DNA of 7,866 nt, from contig CATIYX010000242.1 in NCBI GenBank assembly GCA_949739095.1, positions 1 through 7,866 of the forward strand. Direction: 5' to 3'. The notes under the pieces are model-generated. The model ran no database searches. It worked only from the letters and a program-made list of their open reading frames with translations, and was not told the DNA's origin. The stretch is from an uncultured Clostridia bacterium. Its GTDB lineage: Bacteria > Bacillota > Clostridia > RUG12999. Positions within the stretch are counted from its first letter, which is position 1. The number at the start of each line of letters is the position of its first letter. A program made the position numbers and the translations under genes. This document shows positions 6,831 through 7,866 of this stretch, one piece after another.

Positions 6831-7802
6831 TTATTTACATTTGCAGTTACAATTACAATTTCCATCATTATTGTTATGATTATCATTATCACAATCTTTA
6901 TCCGTATCGACAACATTTAAAACAACTCTTTTATCAATCAATGTTTCAATGGTATTAGTCGGGTTGATAATCAATGTGCCAGTCAGACTTAATTGTCCGT
7001 TTGCATCAACATAGATTTGCGGTGCGATGAGCTGTGCGCTATAGCAATAGTCGAATGTCATCAAACCGGTATCCTGGCAGGACAGGTAAGGAATACAGAT
7101 ATCGTTTGTGAAAATGCTGGTCGGGTGTGTTGTTGTGACATATTCAGCATTACGGATTAACATTTTAAAGCTATATGCGCCACGGGCTGTTGTGACTGTG
7201 CCGCACAAAATGTATTCTGCAATGTAGTTGACAGTTGTACCCTGTGGTTCTACGACAATGGCAACTTTAGAACCTTCTTTATTGTCCTGACAAGCTGCAT
7301 TGAGAGAGTTCACATTCAAATCTTCCAATGCAATGGAGAATTTGTTTTGGTTAATAACGTTCACAGGACCGTTATACGGAATATTGTTAATCAGAATGTC
7401 GCCTGCTGATGGCATGGTAGTCGGATATGCATCCAGAATGGAGGCGCTGTAGGACTGGATGGAGAAACAGGAATTTTCGTCAATGATGGGGTCTCCGCCA
7501 CAGCAGCAGCCATTTCCGCCGCATGGTGTATATTCTGTGATAATGCTGCAGCCTGTAGGTGTTAAGTTCAGCGGCTGGTTTACACTACAGCCGGAAACCA
7601 CTTTGCTGTCAAAAATCTGTTGGATGTTTGCATAGATAGAATGTGCGTCAGCGTTGTTGAATTTTGGCGCACACATTCCGGTGCAGCAAAAACATTTTGC
7701 CGGTGGGCAGTGAATCGGCTCACAGCCGTTTGCGATAGGTCTTACTGATTGACGTCCGTTTGTATCATTTGGATAACAATTGTTGTTGCAATTACAATTC
7801 AT
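6831..7802 (-). CDS. Cysteine-rich protein with NCNC tails, possible spore-surface structural protein
   Basis: I do not recognise the family. The product has 323 residues and 26 cysteines (about 8%). The N-terminal tail reads MNCNCNNNCYPND and the C-terminal tail NDGNCNCNCKCK, so both ends carry alternating Asn-Cys. Further clusters are CEPIHCPPAKCFCC (27-40) and CGGNGCCCGG (94-103). Between about 105 and 300 lies a region rich in predicted beta strands with few cysteines (for example SKVAIVVEP, 178-186, and LSLTGTLIINPTNTIETLI, 271-289). There is no signal peptide or membrane helix. Cys-rich proteins made without a signal and cross-linked by disulfides are typical of spore coat and exosporium (CotY/CotZ, CdeC-type), and the neighbourhood has a sporulation gene, so a spore-surface role is inferred, not shown. 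A metal-binding role is an alternative. ATG 7802 follows GAAGGG (7819-7814) with 11 bases spacing. The gene ends in the shared terminator at 6757-6800. Confidence 0.75.
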   Translation of the reverse strand: MNCNCNNNCYPNDTNGRQSVRPIANGCEPIHCPPAKCFCCTGMCAPKFNNADAHSIYANIQQIFDSKVVSGCSVNQPLNLTPTGCSIITEYTPCGGNGCCCGGDPIIDENSCFSIQSYSASILDAYPTTMPSAGDILINNIPYNGPVNVINQNKFSIALEDLNVNSLNAACQDNKEGSKVAIVVEPQGTTVNYIAEYILCGTVTTARGAYSFKMLIRNAEYVTTTHPTSIFTNDICIPYLSCQDTGLMTFDYCYSAQLIAPQIYVDANGQLSLTGTLIINPTNTIETLIDKRVVLNVVDTDKDCDNDNHNNNDGNCNCNCKCK

Positions 7803-7866
7803 TGAAATTTCATCCCTTCAAAATTAAATTCAATAATAGAACTACAATAACATGATATGCAGGAAA

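Overview
The window most likely comes from an endospore-forming member of the class Clostridia. The clearest sign is a SpoVAF/GerA-family spore germination membrane protein. Supporting signs are strong AGGAGG-type ribosome binding sites, hairpin-plus-T terminators, a sigma-A-type promoter and typical clostridial exported-protein modules (DUF6273-like, copper amine oxidase N-terminal-like). Genus or species cannot be fixed from the sequence alone. I see no rRNA, tRNA, CRISPR array, insertion sequence, integrase or phage gene.

Layout from left to right. (1) 2-1408 (+): the C-terminal four fifths of an ABC exporter half-transporter with its ATPase domain; its first membrane helices lie outside the window. 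A hairpin terminator follows. (2) 1554-2966 (+): a single-gene spoVAF-like unit, ending at a very strong hairpin at 3001-3050. (3) 3046-4500 (-): a secreted DUF6273-type protein with Cys-rich repeats and a clostridial C-terminal beta domain, converging on spoVAF. (4) 4501-4886: a 386-base divergent intergenic region with promoters for both flanking genes, an 18-bp AT palindrome and an orphan terminator-like hairpin. (5) 4887-6101 and 6106-6732 (+): a two-gene operon of an exported copper amine oxidase N-domain protein and a pentapeptide-repeat protein, only 4 bases apart. (6) A bidirectional terminator at 6757-6800. (7) 6831-7802 (-): a protein with 26 cysteines and NCNC-type tails at both ends, with no signal peptide, possibly a spore-surface structural protein.

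The genes form at least five separate transcription units and do not make one obvious pathway. Two products (SpoVAF-like and, by inference only, the Cys-rich protein) point to spore biology. Two others (DUF6273 and copper amine oxidase N-domain proteins) are secreted or envelope proteins transcribed divergently. The least explained items are the Cys-rich protein, the N-terminal domain of the copper amine oxidase-like protein with its coupled pentapeptide partner, and the orphan hairpin at 4720-4750.
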